DNA of 64,000 nt from Bacillus sp. USDA818B3_A (GTDB lineage: Bacteria; Bacillota; Bacilli; Bacillales; Cytobacillaceae). The notes beneath the pieces were generated by a model. It saw nothing but the letters and a program-made list of their open reading frames with translations, did not search any database and had not been told where the DNA came from. The translations under genes were made by a program, and so were the position numbers. The stretch's first letter is position 1, and every line of letters begins with the position of its first letter. Positions 1 through 8,430 of the stretch are shown piece after piece. Location: contig NZ_JAABNN010000007.1 of NCBI RefSeq assembly GCF_009928415.1, positions 1-64,000 of the forward strand, given 5' to 3'.

Positions 1-25
1 TAAAGAAGGTCTAATCTATTAGAAC

Positions 26-45
26 CTCCCTATTTCAATAGGGAG
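26..45. terminator. Short perfect hairpin, possible end of an upstream transcript
   Basis: CTCCCTAT pairs with ATAGGGAG around a TTCA loop. No T-run follows on either strand, so terminator activity is weakly supported. It may be an mRNA 3' stabiliser of a gene outside the window. Confidence 0.3.
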
Positions 46-134
46 AGGATTCAGTTACCATCCTGTTTCTCCATATAATTAAAATGGAATTTTTTCTAGA
101 AAAATACTAAATTAGAAAAACAGGGGGATTCAAA

Positions 135-398
135 GTGTATCAATCAAAGCACAAACGGAGAAATACAGTGGCGTTTACTTTCTTATCGTATTTTACGCTC
201 TTTGCCGGGATTATTTTGTTTACGATCGGCCTTTATAATGCGGAACTGGAACTAAATGAAAAGGGTTATTATATTGCGGTGATGCTGTTAATTATTGTGA
301 GATCAATCCTTACGCAAAAAGTGATTAGAGACAATACAGAGGATGACGAGATTATCGCTGAGCAGCAACGCAAATTAGAAAGAAATGAGCAGATATAA
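135..398 (+). CDS. YiaA/YiaB two-helix domain membrane protein
   Basis: Small inner-membrane protein of 87 residues. Two hydrophobic segments (about residues 13-33 and 43-60) flank the conserved signature GLYNAELELNEKGYY, and QKVIRD follows. These are the hallmarks of the YiaAB two-helix family (compare E. coli YiaA, LGLWNAEMQLNEKGYY). The function of the family is unknown. The start is GTG, chosen because AGGGGG lies 8-13 bases upstream. The acidic C-terminal tail is probably cytoplasmic. The gene is monocistronic and ends at a strong shared terminator. Its enteric relatives carry two copies of the unit; this protein has only one. Confidence 0.85.
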   Translation: MYQSKHKRRNTVAFTFLSYFTLFAGIILFTIGLYNAELELNEKGYYIAVMLLIIVRSILTQKVIRDNTEDDEIIAEQQRKLERNEQI

Positions 399-420
399 AT
401 ACGAATGAAGAGCTCGTAAA

Positions 421-461
421 ATTAGAAAAAGCGATGCATGAGACGCATCGCTTTTTCTAAT
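421..461. terminator. Bidirectional intrinsic terminator
   Basis: A 17-bp perfect stem (ATTAGAAAAAGCGATGC with its complement) around a 7-base loop. It has A/T runs on both sides and lies between two converging genes, so it probably serves both. Confidence 0.9.
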
Positions 462-464
462 TTG

Positions 465-944
465 TTATTTTAATGGTATCCATATTTCAGAGTAATAATC
501 CGGGCTCCAAGGGTCGCCTGCAGAATAGACTTCTAATTCAGGACCTACGGCATGTTCATATTGACTAGATGGAAACCATTCCGAAAAGATCTGTTTCCAG
601 GCATTCTGCATAGAATCTGGCATTGCCCCGTGAACTTCAAATACTCCCCACTTGGCTGCAGGAATATCAAAGATTTCTAAACCTTCCGGCTGGGGACCCT
701 TATACTCCGCCGCAATCCAATAATACATTAAACCAGGATGCTCCGTCCGTTTATCTACACAGACACCCACAACTCCGTTAATTTCCCCATTATTTAGTTT
801 AAATAACAAGTCATTTGTGCCATCGGCATGAACGTCATCCCACATTTTAGGGATTTCCCGAAGATTCTCGCCATTTTCGCAGGAAAACTCTCGCTTCACT
901 CCAGCAACTTGAAAACTGCCTCGTTCAACAATTCGATAGTTCAT
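465..944 (-). CDS. GyrI-like / AraC effector-binding domain protein
   Basis: A stand-alone effector-binding domain of 159 residues, without a DNA-binding part. The pattern fits the SOUL/GyrI-like family: an N-terminal strand beginning RIVERGSFQVAG, a central GVVGVCVD strand, AAKWGVFEVHG, and the closing YEHAVGPELEVY...SEIWIPLK, as in the Cass2/integron-associated effector-binding proteins. Such domains bind small, often cationic or drug-like molecules. It is last in a minus-strand operon with an ABC exporter and a TetR regulator, with only 14 bases separating it from the tetR stop. That context suggests a role in sensing or sequestering the exported compound, which is inference. GGGAG precedes the ATG. 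Confidence 0.8.
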   Translation of the reverse strand: MNYRIVERGSFQVAGVKREFSCENGENLREIPKMWDDVHADGTNDLLFKLNNGEINGVVGVCVDKRTEHPGLMYYWIAAEYKGPQPEGLEIFDIPAAKWGVFEVHGAMPDSMQNAWKQIFSEWFPSSQYEHAVGPELEVYSAGDPWSPDYYSEIWIPLK

Positions 945-958
945 CAGTTCTGCTCCCT

Positions 959-1609
959 TCAGACTCTTTTTCCGAGCCCATTCATAATAAATTGAACTGT
1001 ACGCTCTGTTTCTAATTCATCATCCCACGGGGCATCCGGGAACAGGATATAGCGTGAAAACAAATAGCCCATTATATTGGTAATGACAAGACGTGCTACA
1101 CTTAATACAGGCATTTCGATTATTTGCCCCTTTTGCTGATACCCTTCAATAATATGTGAAACACGGCCAAATAAGTTTTTGGCAACCAAGTCAATAAATT
1201 GTTCTTTTAATTCGGGTTGAAAGGGAATTTCCTGCAGCATGATTTTTACCACAGGGAGCAGTTTCTGTATGACAACCCTGCGGTTCTCGATTGCCGCTCT
1301 GAGAAAATCTTCGATACGTTCATACTGCTTGTTTAAGACCTTATCAAAGTCATTTACAATATAGGGGCCGACCACTTTTGCCATGATGGGAACAACGATT
1401 GCCATTAATAATTCCTTTTTGGTCTTATAGTGACGGAAAATGGTTCCTTCCGCTACACCGGCTTTTTTAGCGATCTCACTCGTGGAGGTGGAGGCAAACC
1501 CTTTCTCGGAAAAGGATTCTATTGCTGCAAGGAGTATTTTCCTTTGCTTTTCAGTTAATTTTTCCTCATCAAACAGCTGCTGAATCAGCATTTCTTCTTG
1601 TTCAAACAT
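959..1609 (-). CDS. TetR/AcrR family transcriptional regulator
   Basis: Regulator of 216 residues. The N-terminal helix-turn-helix (about residues 25-70) contains GFASTSTSEIAKKAGVAEGT followed by IFRHYKTKKELL, the standard TetR recognition region. The C-terminal ligand domain is helical and not diagnostic of a drug class. AAAGGAG lies 7 bases before the ATG, and the gene starts 11 bases after the permease stop. It is the third gene of the exporter operon and most likely represses it through the inverted repeat at the operon promoter (separate entry). Autoregulation is inferred from that arrangement. Confidence 0.92.
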   Translation of the reverse strand: MFEQEEMLIQQLFDEEKLTEKQRKILLAAIESFSEKGFASTSTSEIAKKAGVAEGTIFRHYKTKKELLMAIVVPIMAKVVGPYIVNDFDKVLNKQYERIEDFLRAAIENRRVVIQKLLPVVKIMLQEIPFQPELKEQFIDLVAKNLFGRVSHIIEGYQQKGQIIEMPVLSVARLVITNIMGYLFSRYILFPDAPWDDELETERTVQFIMNGLGKRV

Positions 1610-1620
1610 GGTCTGCTCCT

Positions 1621-2727
1621 TTAGATTTTTCGGTACTTCTTCAATGCTGCTATATTCAGGATAATAAAAACAAGCGCAAAGCCTAACAAGACAAGCAGGT
1701 CATTGATAATATCGCTGAAACCTAAACCTTTATACATAATTGCAACCAATGCATCACCGCCATAATAGAGAGGCATAATTTTGGCAATAATTTGCATCCA
1801 GTGTGCCATTCCTTCGAATGGGAAAATCCCTGCAAAAAAGACCTGAGGTACAATCGCAATCGGAATAAATTGCATCATTTGGAATTCGGAATTGGCAAAA
1901 GCGGAGAGCAATATTCCCAGCGAAAGGGCAACGAGCGCCAAGCAAAGATTAATAATGACCACATTCCAAAACGAGCCAACGAGCATAATATCTAATACTT
2001 TTACTGCATAGACCACAACAATTAGAGTTTGAATGATGGCGAATAAACCATATCCTGAAAGGTAACCAAAAACGATGTCCCTTCTCTGAATCGGTGTAGC
2101 CAGCAAACGGTCGAGTGTACCTGTTGTCCGTTCGCGCAGTAAAGCAATACCGGAAATCAGAAAAACAAAGAAGAATACAAAGAAACCGACTAGGATTGGA
2201 CTTAACTGATCAAAAAAGGTAGTATCTTTATCACCGTAAACGTAGGTCATTTTGATTTTTGGTGCATTGGCTTGCTCTAGAGTTAAGGGTGCCCCTTGCA
2301 GCTTACTTTGAATCTCTTGGATGAATTGGTTCATTTCCGCGGATTGTTCTTTCGCGTTTTCCGCAGCTACTGCCTGTTGGACCTTGATTAACAGGGCCTT
2401 TGTGGCGGAAGGCTGGTCATTTACTAGTGTTAAATTGATATCATTTTCTTTTACTTCAAGAATTGCATCTAAATCATCATCGTCAATAATTTTATTCCAA
2501 TCGGATTGGGCATGATATTCTTTTACAATAATATCTTTACTTTTAAGTTGTTTCATAAGCGAAGCTTCTGCTCCGGTAACCGCCATTTTGGGGTCGACCG
2601 TATTACTTCCGAGCAAATAATGAAGCAGGGTGAGAATTAATAATGGTGCCACCATCATCAGGGCTAATGCTCGTTTATCGCGGAGCATTTGATGGATAAT
2701 CCGTTTCACTAAGGCAACAATCCTCAT
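1621..2727 (-). CDS. ABC-2 type transporter permease
   Basis: Membrane subunit of 368 residues in the ABC-2 family: an N-terminal helix (about 18-38), a large extracytoplasmic region (about 40-175), then five or more helices to the end. ALLRERTTGTLDRLLATPI is the coupling-helix signature of YhgE/LinP-like drug and lipid exporters. The start codon overlaps the ATPase stop by four bases (ATGA), so the two subunits are translationally coupled. With the ATPase it should export a hydrophobic compound or antibiotic; the substrate cannot be read from the sequence. Confidence 0.9.
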   Translation of the reverse strand: MRIVALVKRIIHQMLRDKRALALMMVAPLLILTLLHYLLGSNTVDPKMAVTGAEASLMKQLKSKDIIVKEYHAQSDWNKIIDDDDLDAILEVKENDINLTLVNDQPSATKALLIKVQQAVAAENAKEQSAEMNQFIQEIQSKLQGAPLTLEQANAPKIKMTYVYGDKDTTFFDQLSPILVGFFVFFFVFLISGIALLRERTTGTLDRLLATPIQRRDIVFGYLSGYGLFAIIQTLIVVVYAVKVLDIMLVGSFWNVVIINLCLALVALSLGILLSAFANSEFQMMQFIPIAIVPQVFFAGIFPFEGMAHWMQIIAKIMPLYYGGDALVAIMYKGLGFSDIINDLLVLLGFALVFIILNIAALKKYRKI

Positions 2728-3446
2728 TTATTACCGCCCCCTGCCTTTAAAAATACCTCTTCCAATGTGGCTATGCCGTACTGTTTCTTTAGTTCCTGCG
2801 GCGAGCCGCTCGTGATCATTTCCCCATCCCGGACCATGGCAAGAAAATCGCATTTCTCCGCCTCGTCCATCACGTGTGTCGTTACTAAAATAGTTTTGCC
2901 TTCTTGCTTTAAGCGCTGTATTTCAGCCCAGATTGATAACCGAAGCTCAGGGTCGATTCCGACGGTAGGTTCATCCAGCACAAGGACTTGCGGGTCATTG
3001 ATAAGGGCGACGGCTAATGACAGTCTTCGTTTCATTCCGCCAGAATAGTCTTGGACTTTCTTTTTTAAATCAGAGGTTAGGTTGACTAAATTGGCTGCAT
3101 AGTTGATTCGTTCTTTTTGGATTTCCTTTTTGAGTTTAAAGAGGGAGGCGAAGAAGGCTAAGTTTTCCTCACCGGTCAAATCGGTGTAAAGGGCATCTGC
3201 TTGGGCCATATAACCGATTTTTTGCAAAAGCTTTAAGTTAGGGACCTTCGTATTTAAGACCTCTACATTACCTGTAGTGGGGCGGTCCATACCCACGATG
3301 ATTTTTACCATGGTCGTTTTGCCGGAACCTGAGGGCCCGATTAAGCCATAGATCTGTCCAGGTTCAACAGAAAGATTGACATTACGCAAAACTTCTTTTT
3401 TCTCAAAACTTTTACTTACATCTTTTAAGATGATAGATGCTGACAT
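2724..3446 (-). CDS. ABC transporter ATP-binding protein (exporter)
   Basis: Nucleotide-binding subunit of 240 residues. Walker A is GPSGSGKTT (about 36-44), the signature is YSGGMKRRLS (about 136-145), Walker B is VLVLDEPTVGID (about 154-165), and the switch His follows in TTHVMDEAEKC. First gene of the operon ATPase, permease, TetR, effector-binding protein. The AGGGGG-type site in the leader supports the ATG. Transcription starts from the promoter at 3493-3522, which a palindromic operator overlaps. Confidence 0.93.
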   Translation of the reverse strand: MSASIILKDVSKSFEKKEVLRNVNLSVEPGQIYGLIGPSGSGKTTMVKIIVGMDRPTTGNVEVLNTKVPNLKLLQKIGYMAQADALYTDLTGEENLAFFASLFKLKKEIQKERINYAANLVNLTSDLKKKVQDYSGGMKRRLSLAVALINDPQVLVLDEPTVGIDPELRLSIWAEIQRLKQEGKTILVTTHVMDEAEKCDFLAMVRDGEMITSGSPQELKKQYGIATLEEVFLKAGGGNK

Positions 3447-3473
3447 TGATAAGCCCCCTTATGGGAATAAAAA

Positions 3474-3522
3474 TGAGTGATTACTCACTTTTATTATAAA
3501 GCCACAAAAGGAATATGGTCAA
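3474..3522 (-). promoter_or_regulatory. Promoter and TetR-type operator of the ABC exporter operon
   Basis: On the minus strand, TTGACC (3522-3517), an 18-base spacer and TATAAT (3498-3493) form a strong SigA promoter. Just downstream, over the expected start point, lies the near-perfect inverted repeat TGAGTGATTACTCA (3474-3487, 12 of 14 symmetric). Its size and position fit binding of the TetR protein encoded by the third gene. Confidence 0.8.
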
Positions 3523-3564
3523 CTGGGTTGAAAAAGTTCATAAATTGGACAGAGAAGGAGCATG

Positions 3565-3602
3565 AAAAAAGCCCGATTTCCTATGCGGAAATCGAGCTTT
3601 TT
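3565..3602 (-). terminator. Terminator of the fru operon
   Basis: A 16-bp stem with one mismatch (GGAAATCG with its complement at the tip) followed on the minus strand by a T-run, immediately after the fruA stop. Confidence 0.88.
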
Positions 3603-3608
3603 AATGAA

Positions 3609-5492
3609 TTATTCAGTTACTGGCTTTTTCAAAATACCCAGTAGAACGGCTGAAACAATTGCTCCAATGACAACCGATAACAGGTATAATAACCAGTTGC
3701 CGCTGACAAGAGGCATTACGAACACGCCGCCGTGAGGAGCGCGAAGTCCGATATGGAACATCATGGATAATGCACCAGCAACAGCTGAACCAGCCATTAC
3801 AGAAGGGATTACGCGAAGCGGGTCTGCAGCTGCAAACGGAATCGCACCTTCAGTGATAAAAGATAATCCCATAATGTAGTTTACTTTACCAGCTTCACGA
3901 TCTTGCTGGCTGAATTTCTTCTTGAATATAGTCGTTGCGATGGCGATACCTAGTGGAGGAACCATACCAGCAGCCATAATGGCAGCCATTGGCTCATACA
4001 CACCATTTGCTAACAATCCAGTACCGAATACGTATGCTGCCTTATTGATTGGTCCTCCCATATCAAAGGACATCATTGCTCCAAGGATAATTCCAAGTAA
4101 AACCGCATTTCCAGTTCCAAGATTGGATAACCAGTGAGAAATTCCTTGGTTTAGAGCACCGACAGGTTTATTAACAACAAATAACATGATAAATCCAGTT
4201 AAAGCGATACCTAATAACGGGTATAAAAGGATTGTTTTAATACCTTCTAGAGATGCTGGCATAAAGGTTAATACTTTTTTCAAACCAATTACTAAATAAC
4301 CAGCCAGGAAACCTGCGATTAATCCGCCTAGGAAACCAGCGCCGCCAGTGTTTGCAAGCATACCGCCAACCATACCTGCTGCGAATCCAGGACGGTCTGC
4401 AATACTCATCGCAATGAACCCGGCAAGAACAGGAACCATAAGAGCAAAGGCATTACCGCCGCCGATTGTCATTAGGGCCTCAGCGATTGGGCTATAAGTT
4501 GGATCATCCGGCTTGAAGGCATTAAAGCCAAACATGAAACAGATGGCGATTAAGATACCACCGCCAACAACGAATGGAAGCATGTTGGATACACCGTTCA
4601 TTAAGTGACGATAGATGGTTGCACCCACTCCACGTCCGCCTTGTGAGCCAGCTTCTTTATTAGCAGATCCTGCACCGCCAGCGGCTTGGTAAACAGGAGC
4701 ATCCTGATTTAATGCTTTTTCAATTAGTTCCTTCGGTTTGCGAATTCCGTTCGCTACCGCTGTTTCAATTACGTGCTTGCCATTGAATCGGGTCATTTCG
4801 ACGGTTTTATCTGCAGCGACGATAACAGCCACAGCGTTTTCAATTTCTTCCGCTGTCAGAACGTTTTTCGCTCCGCCTGAACCATTAGTTTCGACTTTAA
4901 TGTCGACACCCATTTCCTTCGCTTTTGCTTTTAAGGAATCAGCAGCCATATACGTGTGAGCAATTCCAGTTGGGCACGCAGTAACGGCCACAATAAACTG
5001 ACTTTTTCCAGTCATTGACTGTGTTTCTTCTTCCTCTTCTTGATCATTCTTGTTGATGATGGCTAATACTTCATCTTCTGTTTTTGCTGCGAGAAGCTGC
5101 TTGCGAACTTCTTCATTTAATAGAATTGTTGATAATCGTGACAACGCTTCTAAGTGAGTGTTGTTCGCACCCTCTGTTGCTGCAATCATAAAGAAAAGGT
5201 GAGCAGGCTGGCCGTCAAGAGATTCATAGTTTACGCCGCCAGTTGACCGGCCAAAAGCAATCGCAGCCTGCTTAACCGCTTTTGTTTTTGCATGGGGAAT
5301 GGCAATTCCCTCACCGATACCAGTTGTGCTTTGCTCTTCTCTTGCGATAATTGCCTTTTTATATTCAGCTTTATCAGCTAATTTACCGGCATTATCTAAT
5401 ACAGTAACTAACTCTTCAACCACATCTAATTTTTGTGTACCTTTTATGTTTAAGTTTATAGTGTTTTTGGTTAAAAGCTCTGTAATCTTCAT
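3609..5492 (-). CDS. fruA: PTS fructose transporter subunit IIABC
   Basis: Takes up fructose and phosphorylates it to fructose-1-phosphate. Domain order in 627 residues is IIA (1-150; phospho-His in GIAIPHAKT), IIB (about 165-265; active Cys in ACPTGIAHTYMAAD), a short Ala/Gly linker, then IIC (about 290-620; multiple helices, NGVSNMLPFVVGGG, and the late FITEGAIPFAAADP motif). Length and order match Bacillus FruA. It is the last gene of fruR-fruK-fruA, starting 12 bases after fruK, with GGAG before the ATG. Control is by FruR repeats and a cre site upstream of fruR. Confidence 0.97.
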   Translation of the reverse strand: MKITELLTKNTINLNIKGTQKLDVVEELVTVLDNAGKLADKAEYKKAIIAREEQSTTGIGEGIAIPHAKTKAVKQAAIAFGRSTGGVNYESLDGQPAHLFFMIAATEGANNTHLEALSRLSTILLNEEVRKQLLAAKTEDEVLAIINKNDQEEEEETQSMTGKSQFIVAVTACPTGIAHTYMAADSLKAKAKEMGVDIKVETNGSGGAKNVLTAEEIENAVAVIVAADKTVEMTRFNGKHVIETAVANGIRKPKELIEKALNQDAPVYQAAGGAGSANKEAGSQGGRGVGATIYRHLMNGVSNMLPFVVGGGILIAICFMFGFNAFKPDDPTYSPIAEALMTIGGGNAFALMVPVLAGFIAMSIADRPGFAAGMVGGMLANTGGAGFLGGLIAGFLAGYLVIGLKKVLTFMPASLEGIKTILLYPLLGIALTGFIMLFVVNKPVGALNQGISHWLSNLGTGNAVLLGIILGAMMSFDMGGPINKAAYVFGTGLLANGVYEPMAAIMAAGMVPPLGIAIATTIFKKKFSQQDREAGKVNYIMGLSFITEGAIPFAAADPLRVIPSVMAGSAVAGALSMMFHIGLRAPHGGVFVMPLVSGNWLLYLLSVVIGAIVSAVLLGILKKPVTE

Positions 5493-5504
5493 AGACTTTC
5501 TCCT

Positions 5505-6422
5505 TTAGAATAATTTCGTTTCGAGCTTTACTTGCGGAAGTAAACTTTCAATTTTTTCAGGTGTACATAACCCAATGGAAAAAGCTGTTGCGCTTCCTGA
5601 AGCAACACTGAAGCGGAATGCCTCTTCAATCGAATTCGTTTTTGCATAGGTTGCTAGAAAACCAGCTACCATGGAATCGCCCGCACCAACAGAGCTTTTG
5701 ACTTCTCCTTTTGGAACCGAGGCAATGATGGCCTTTTCTTCATTGATAAGGACCGCACCTTCACCTGCAAGAGAAACGATGACATTTTGTGCCCCTTGCT
5801 TAATCAGTTGTCTTCCGTACGGGATGACTTCTTCACAAGTAGATAATTTCGTATCAAAAAGCTCGCCTAGTTCATGATGGTTGGGCTTAATTAAGAAAGG
5901 CTGCAGTGGAATGACCTTTTTTAACAAGTCTCCTTCGGCATCAACGACAAATTTAATTCCTTTTTCCTTACAAATCTCAGCAAGCTGTTCGTAGGTGTTT
6001 GTTGGCATCGTGGAAGGAATGCTTCCTGCCAAAACAAGGGTATCATCGCTTGTTAGTAGATTAATTTTTTGTTTCAACTCTTCGAAGTTTTCTTCTGTAA
6101 GGCTGGGACCGGATGCATTAATTTCCGTTTCTGAATCGGACTTTACCTTTACATTGATTCTTGTATCACCATCGACCCTGACAAAATCAGTGTCAATTTC
6201 AAGAGATTTTAAATAGTTGTCAAGATAATCGCCCGTAAAGCCGCCGATAAATCCAAGGGCTTTGTTGGTTATATCTAATCTTTTAAGGACTTGGGATACG
6301 TTAATCCCTTTGCCTCCTGGTAATTTTGTTTCTTTTTTCGTTCTGTTTAATCCACCTAAAGTGACTTGTTCTAGTTCAACAATATAATCAACTGATGGAT
6401 TTAGGGTTAAAGTGTATATCAT
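5505..6422 (-). CDS. fruK: 1-phosphofructokinase
   Basis: Converts the fructose-1-phosphate made by FruA to fructose-1,6-bisphosphate. The 305-residue PfkB/ribokinase-family protein has the N-terminal signature LPGGKGINVSQVLKRL (about 36-51) and the C-terminal catalytic GAGDSMVAGF (about 247-256; Asp is the general base). It lies between fruR and fruA and overlaps the fruR stop by four bases (ATGA). TLNPSVDYIVEL at the start is typical of the hexose-phosphate kinase branch. Confidence 0.96.
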   Translation of the reverse strand: MIYTLTLNPSVDYIVELEQVTLGGLNRTKKETKLPGGKGINVSQVLKRLDITNKALGFIGGFTGDYLDNYLKSLEIDTDFVRVDGDTRINVKVKSDSETEINASGPSLTEENFEELKQKINLLTSDDTLVLAGSIPSTMPTNTYEQLAEICKEKGIKFVVDAEGDLLKKVIPLQPFLIKPNHHELGELFDTKLSTCEEVIPYGRQLIKQGAQNVIVSLAGEGAVLINEEKAIIASVPKGEVKSSVGAGDSMVAGFLATYAKTNSIEEAFRFSVASGSATAFSIGLCTPEKIESLLPQVKLETKLF

Positions 6423-7168
6423 GAAGTAACCACCTTTATTTTTGTCTTACTGGAATACAATTCCTTCATATCAACGTCCAGCTCATTTGTTAGAATAACC
6501 GCTTCGTGAAGGTCAGCAATTTTAGCAAAAGCAATTTCTGAGAATTTGGACTCATCTGCTAGAACATAGACTTCACGAGATAGATTAATCGCCTTTTGTT
6601 TAATCATGGCTTCTTCTTGATCTGGAGTAGTAAACCCTAGCTGGGAGTGTATTCCATTTATACCCAAAAAGCATTTATCAAAACGATATTGTTCAAGGCT
6701 TTCAAGTGCACCACGGCCAATCATGGCTTTGGTAGTTGGCTTGATATAGCCTCCAATTAAATATGTTTTTATGTTTTTTTCAAGGAGTTCGTTTGTGTGC
6801 ATGAGACCGTTTGTTACAACCACGATATTAGTGGGAAGGAAAGCAATCATTTCAAAGATGGTGGACCCTGCATCCAAATAAATGCAATCACCTTCTTCTA
6901 CTAAGTTTCCAGCATATTGAGCGATTTCCCGCTTGGCCTGAAGGTTTCTGGATGATTTTTCAGTCATGCTTGGCTCTTGCAGCTTTCCTTGAAGTCTGGC
7001 CGCACCGCCATGGACTCTTTTTAAAAACTTTCCTTCTTCAAGCTGGGTAAGATCACGGCGGATCGTTGACTCAGATGACTGGGTTAATTCCACTAGTTCA
7101 TGAAGCTTAACGGTGCTCTTTATCTTTAATGCTTCTAAAATCATTTGATGGCGTTCGGGCTCTAACAT
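6419..7168 (-). CDS. fruR: DeoR-family fructose operon repressor FruR
   Basis: Sugar-phosphate-responsive repressor of 249 residues. The N-terminal DeoR winged helix (about 1-55) has QMILEALKIKSTVKLHELVE and SSESTIRRDLTQLEEGKFLKRVHGGA. The C-terminal sensor domain contains YLDAGSTIFEM and the late LADESKF. The ATG at 7168 is chosen because AGGAGG sits exactly 8 bases upstream; a GTG at 7177 in the same frame lies inside that ribosome binding site. First gene of the fru operon. Probable targets are the three phased repeats at 7241-7281, and the likely inducer is fructose-1-phosphate (family knowledge). Confidence 0.93.
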   Translation of the reverse strand: MLEPERHQMILEALKIKSTVKLHELVELTQSSESTIRRDLTQLEEGKFLKRVHGGAARLQGKLQEPSMTEKSSRNLQAKREIAQYAGNLVEEGDCIYLDAGSTIFEMIAFLPTNIVVVTNGLMHTNELLEKNIKTYLIGGYIKPTTKAMIGRGALESLEQYRFDKCFLGINGIHSQLGFTTPDQEEAMIKQKAINLSREVYVLADESKFSEIAFAKIADLHEAVILTNELDVDMKELYSSKTKIKVVTS

Positions 7169-7181
7169 CGAACTCACCTCC

Positions 7182-7196
7182 TAAAAACGCTTTCAT
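7182..7196 (-). promoter_or_regulatory. cre site in the fru leader
   Basis: Read on the minus strand ATGAAAGCGTTTTTA matches the CcpA consensus WTGNAARCGNWWWCA at 14 of 15 positions. It lies between promoter and fruR start, where CcpA would act as a roadblock to give glucose repression. Confidence 0.7.
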
Positions 7197-7214
7197 ATTC
7201 TATCTGATGGTTAT

Positions 7215-7281
7215 ATCATACTTACTTTTTTGATAAAAATCAACCAAAAACAATCAAAAACATTCTTTACCAATCATAAAC
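7215..7281 (-). promoter_or_regulatory. fru promoter with three phased FruR repeats
   Basis: The minus-strand promoter is TTGATT (7243-7238), 17 bases, TATGAT (7220-7215). Upstream of and overlapping the -35 are three direct repeats, plus-strand CAACCAAAAAC (7241), CAATCAAAAAC (7251) and CAATCATAAAC (7271). The spacings are 10 and 20 bases, so all face the same side of the helix. Direct repeats are usual for DeoR-family operators; assignment to FruR is inferred from position. Confidence 0.7.
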
Positions 7282-7473
7282 GTTCACCAGGCATTCATAT
7301 TTTTTGGGTATATTATTGTAGGAAAATGAAGATTGTTACGTTGCCGTTGTTATTAATCTGCTATAATAAGGTATAGTATTGGGAAATTTTACTTGGAGCT
7401 TGATGGCTGTTTCTTTACTAGTTTTGCCTATTAGCATGATAAAAATTTGGGTATTTGGAAAGGAGTCATTGGA

Positions 7474-8133
7474 GTGTTATCTTTTGAGGAAAAAAAGGCT
7501 ATTTTTCAATCATTTAAGTTGAAGGAAAAGCAATATGGTAATGGAAAGGTGAGCTTTGTTTATCCTGAAAGTGTTCAAAAGGGGCAGGTGCTGGCCACCC
7601 AATTACATCCAAGTGGAAATGGCTACGTGATCGGTAAGTATATGTCAGAGGATACGATAAGGAGGAATGGTTATCAGGTAGATCCGCGCGGTTGGATCTC
7701 CATTAAGGTTTTTTCGAAGGAAGAGATTGCTAAGGTAATAACGGAGGCAATAACATCCATGTCTGGCGGTCCTGTTGAGGCCATCCTTCCAGAGGCTGGG
7801 GAAGAAGAAAAGCTGGGGAATGAAGCGAGTGAAGACGGTAAGATAGTTGAGGAGTCCCTTGAGGTTCCAGTCAAAATGGAGACTGAGTCCCGGGATCGTC
7901 TTGAAAGGGAAGTACCTGAAAAAGCACCAGACAGATCTATAGCAGAGCAAAAGGAAGAGGAGTCTGCTAAACAAGGTACATATGATTATTATCCAGGTTC
8001 TGTTTTATTTGCCTGGATGGGGTTAACGCTGTCGACAATGGAATATGGGTATTTGGTCTGGAGGAAGGCTTTTAGGAGTATGTTGGGCTCTGAACCTTTA
8101 GTTGTAAGGAATCAAGAAAAGAAACAAGAGTAA
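7474..8133 (+). CDS. Hypothetical protein with acidic linker and hydrophobic C-terminal segment
   Basis: I do not recognise this 219-residue protein. The first 110 residues look like a compact alpha/beta domain (SFEEKKAIFQSF, VLATQLHPSGNGYVIGKY, GWISIKVFSKEEIAKVITEA). A very Glu/Lys-rich low-complexity linker follows (about 115-180), and the protein ends with one hydrophobic stretch (SVLFAWMGLTLSTMEYGYLVW) that could associate with the membrane. GTG at 7474 is the likely start: AAGGAG lies 8 bases upstream, whereas the longer frame from TTG 7447 would place that site inside the gene. It is divergent from the fru operon and followed by its own terminator. Confidence 0.7.
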   Translation: MLSFEEKKAIFQSFKLKEKQYGNGKVSFVYPESVQKGQVLATQLHPSGNGYVIGKYMSEDTIRRNGYQVDPRGWISIKVFSKEEIAKVITEAITSMSGGPVEAILPEAGEEEKLGNEASEDGKIVEESLEVPVKMETESRDRLEREVPEKAPDRSIAEQKEEESAKQGTYDYYPGSVLFAWMGLTLSTMEYGYLVWRKAFRSMLGSEPLVVRNQEKKQE

Positions 8134-8166
8134 ATACACAAGCTTTTTTAGCTTGTGTATTTTTTT
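8134..8166 (+). terminator. Intrinsic terminator
   Basis: Perfect 11-bp stem ATACACAAGCT/AGCTTGTGTAT with a T loop and a 7-base T-run, directly after the stop of the preceding gene. Confidence 0.9.
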
Positions 8167-8257
8167 GCAATAGCTGCTGTTGGGAATATCCTTTTAACAG
8201 AAGGGATTTCCTTTATTGCAGTAATGAAGGTCGGTTATTGATGGCAGAAGAAGAAAA

Positions 8258-8430
8258 GTGTACTTCATCGGGGGCATGAAGAACAATAATTGATTCGGAA
8301 GGAGGGAACTGTCCTTCATCAGGGTTATGAAGGACAACAATTGGTATTGATAAATGAAAAGTGTCCTTCATCGGGGGTATGAGGGACAAACATCGATTTC
8401 AGTAGAGGGAAAGCGTCCTTCATTTGTAAT
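8258..8430 (+). repeat. Tandem palindromic repeat array, about 51-bp unit
   Basis: Four copies of a hairpin unit GTGTCCTTCAT-(CGGGGGT)-ATGAAGGACA begin near 8258, 8309, 8361 and 8412, so the period is 51-52 bases. Copies 2 and 3 are nearly perfect, copy 1 has ACTTC/GAAG changes, and copy 4 keeps only the left arm. Spacers differ and contain loose CAATTGGTATTGA-like sequence. A two-copy relative is at 42509-42606. The remaining intergenic DNA to 8674 shows no promoter or convincing gene. Confidence 0.8.

Noticed and set aside
8258..8430. CRISPR array
   Set aside because: Repeats are palindromic, degenerate and only four, spacers are themselves related, and no cas genes are present.
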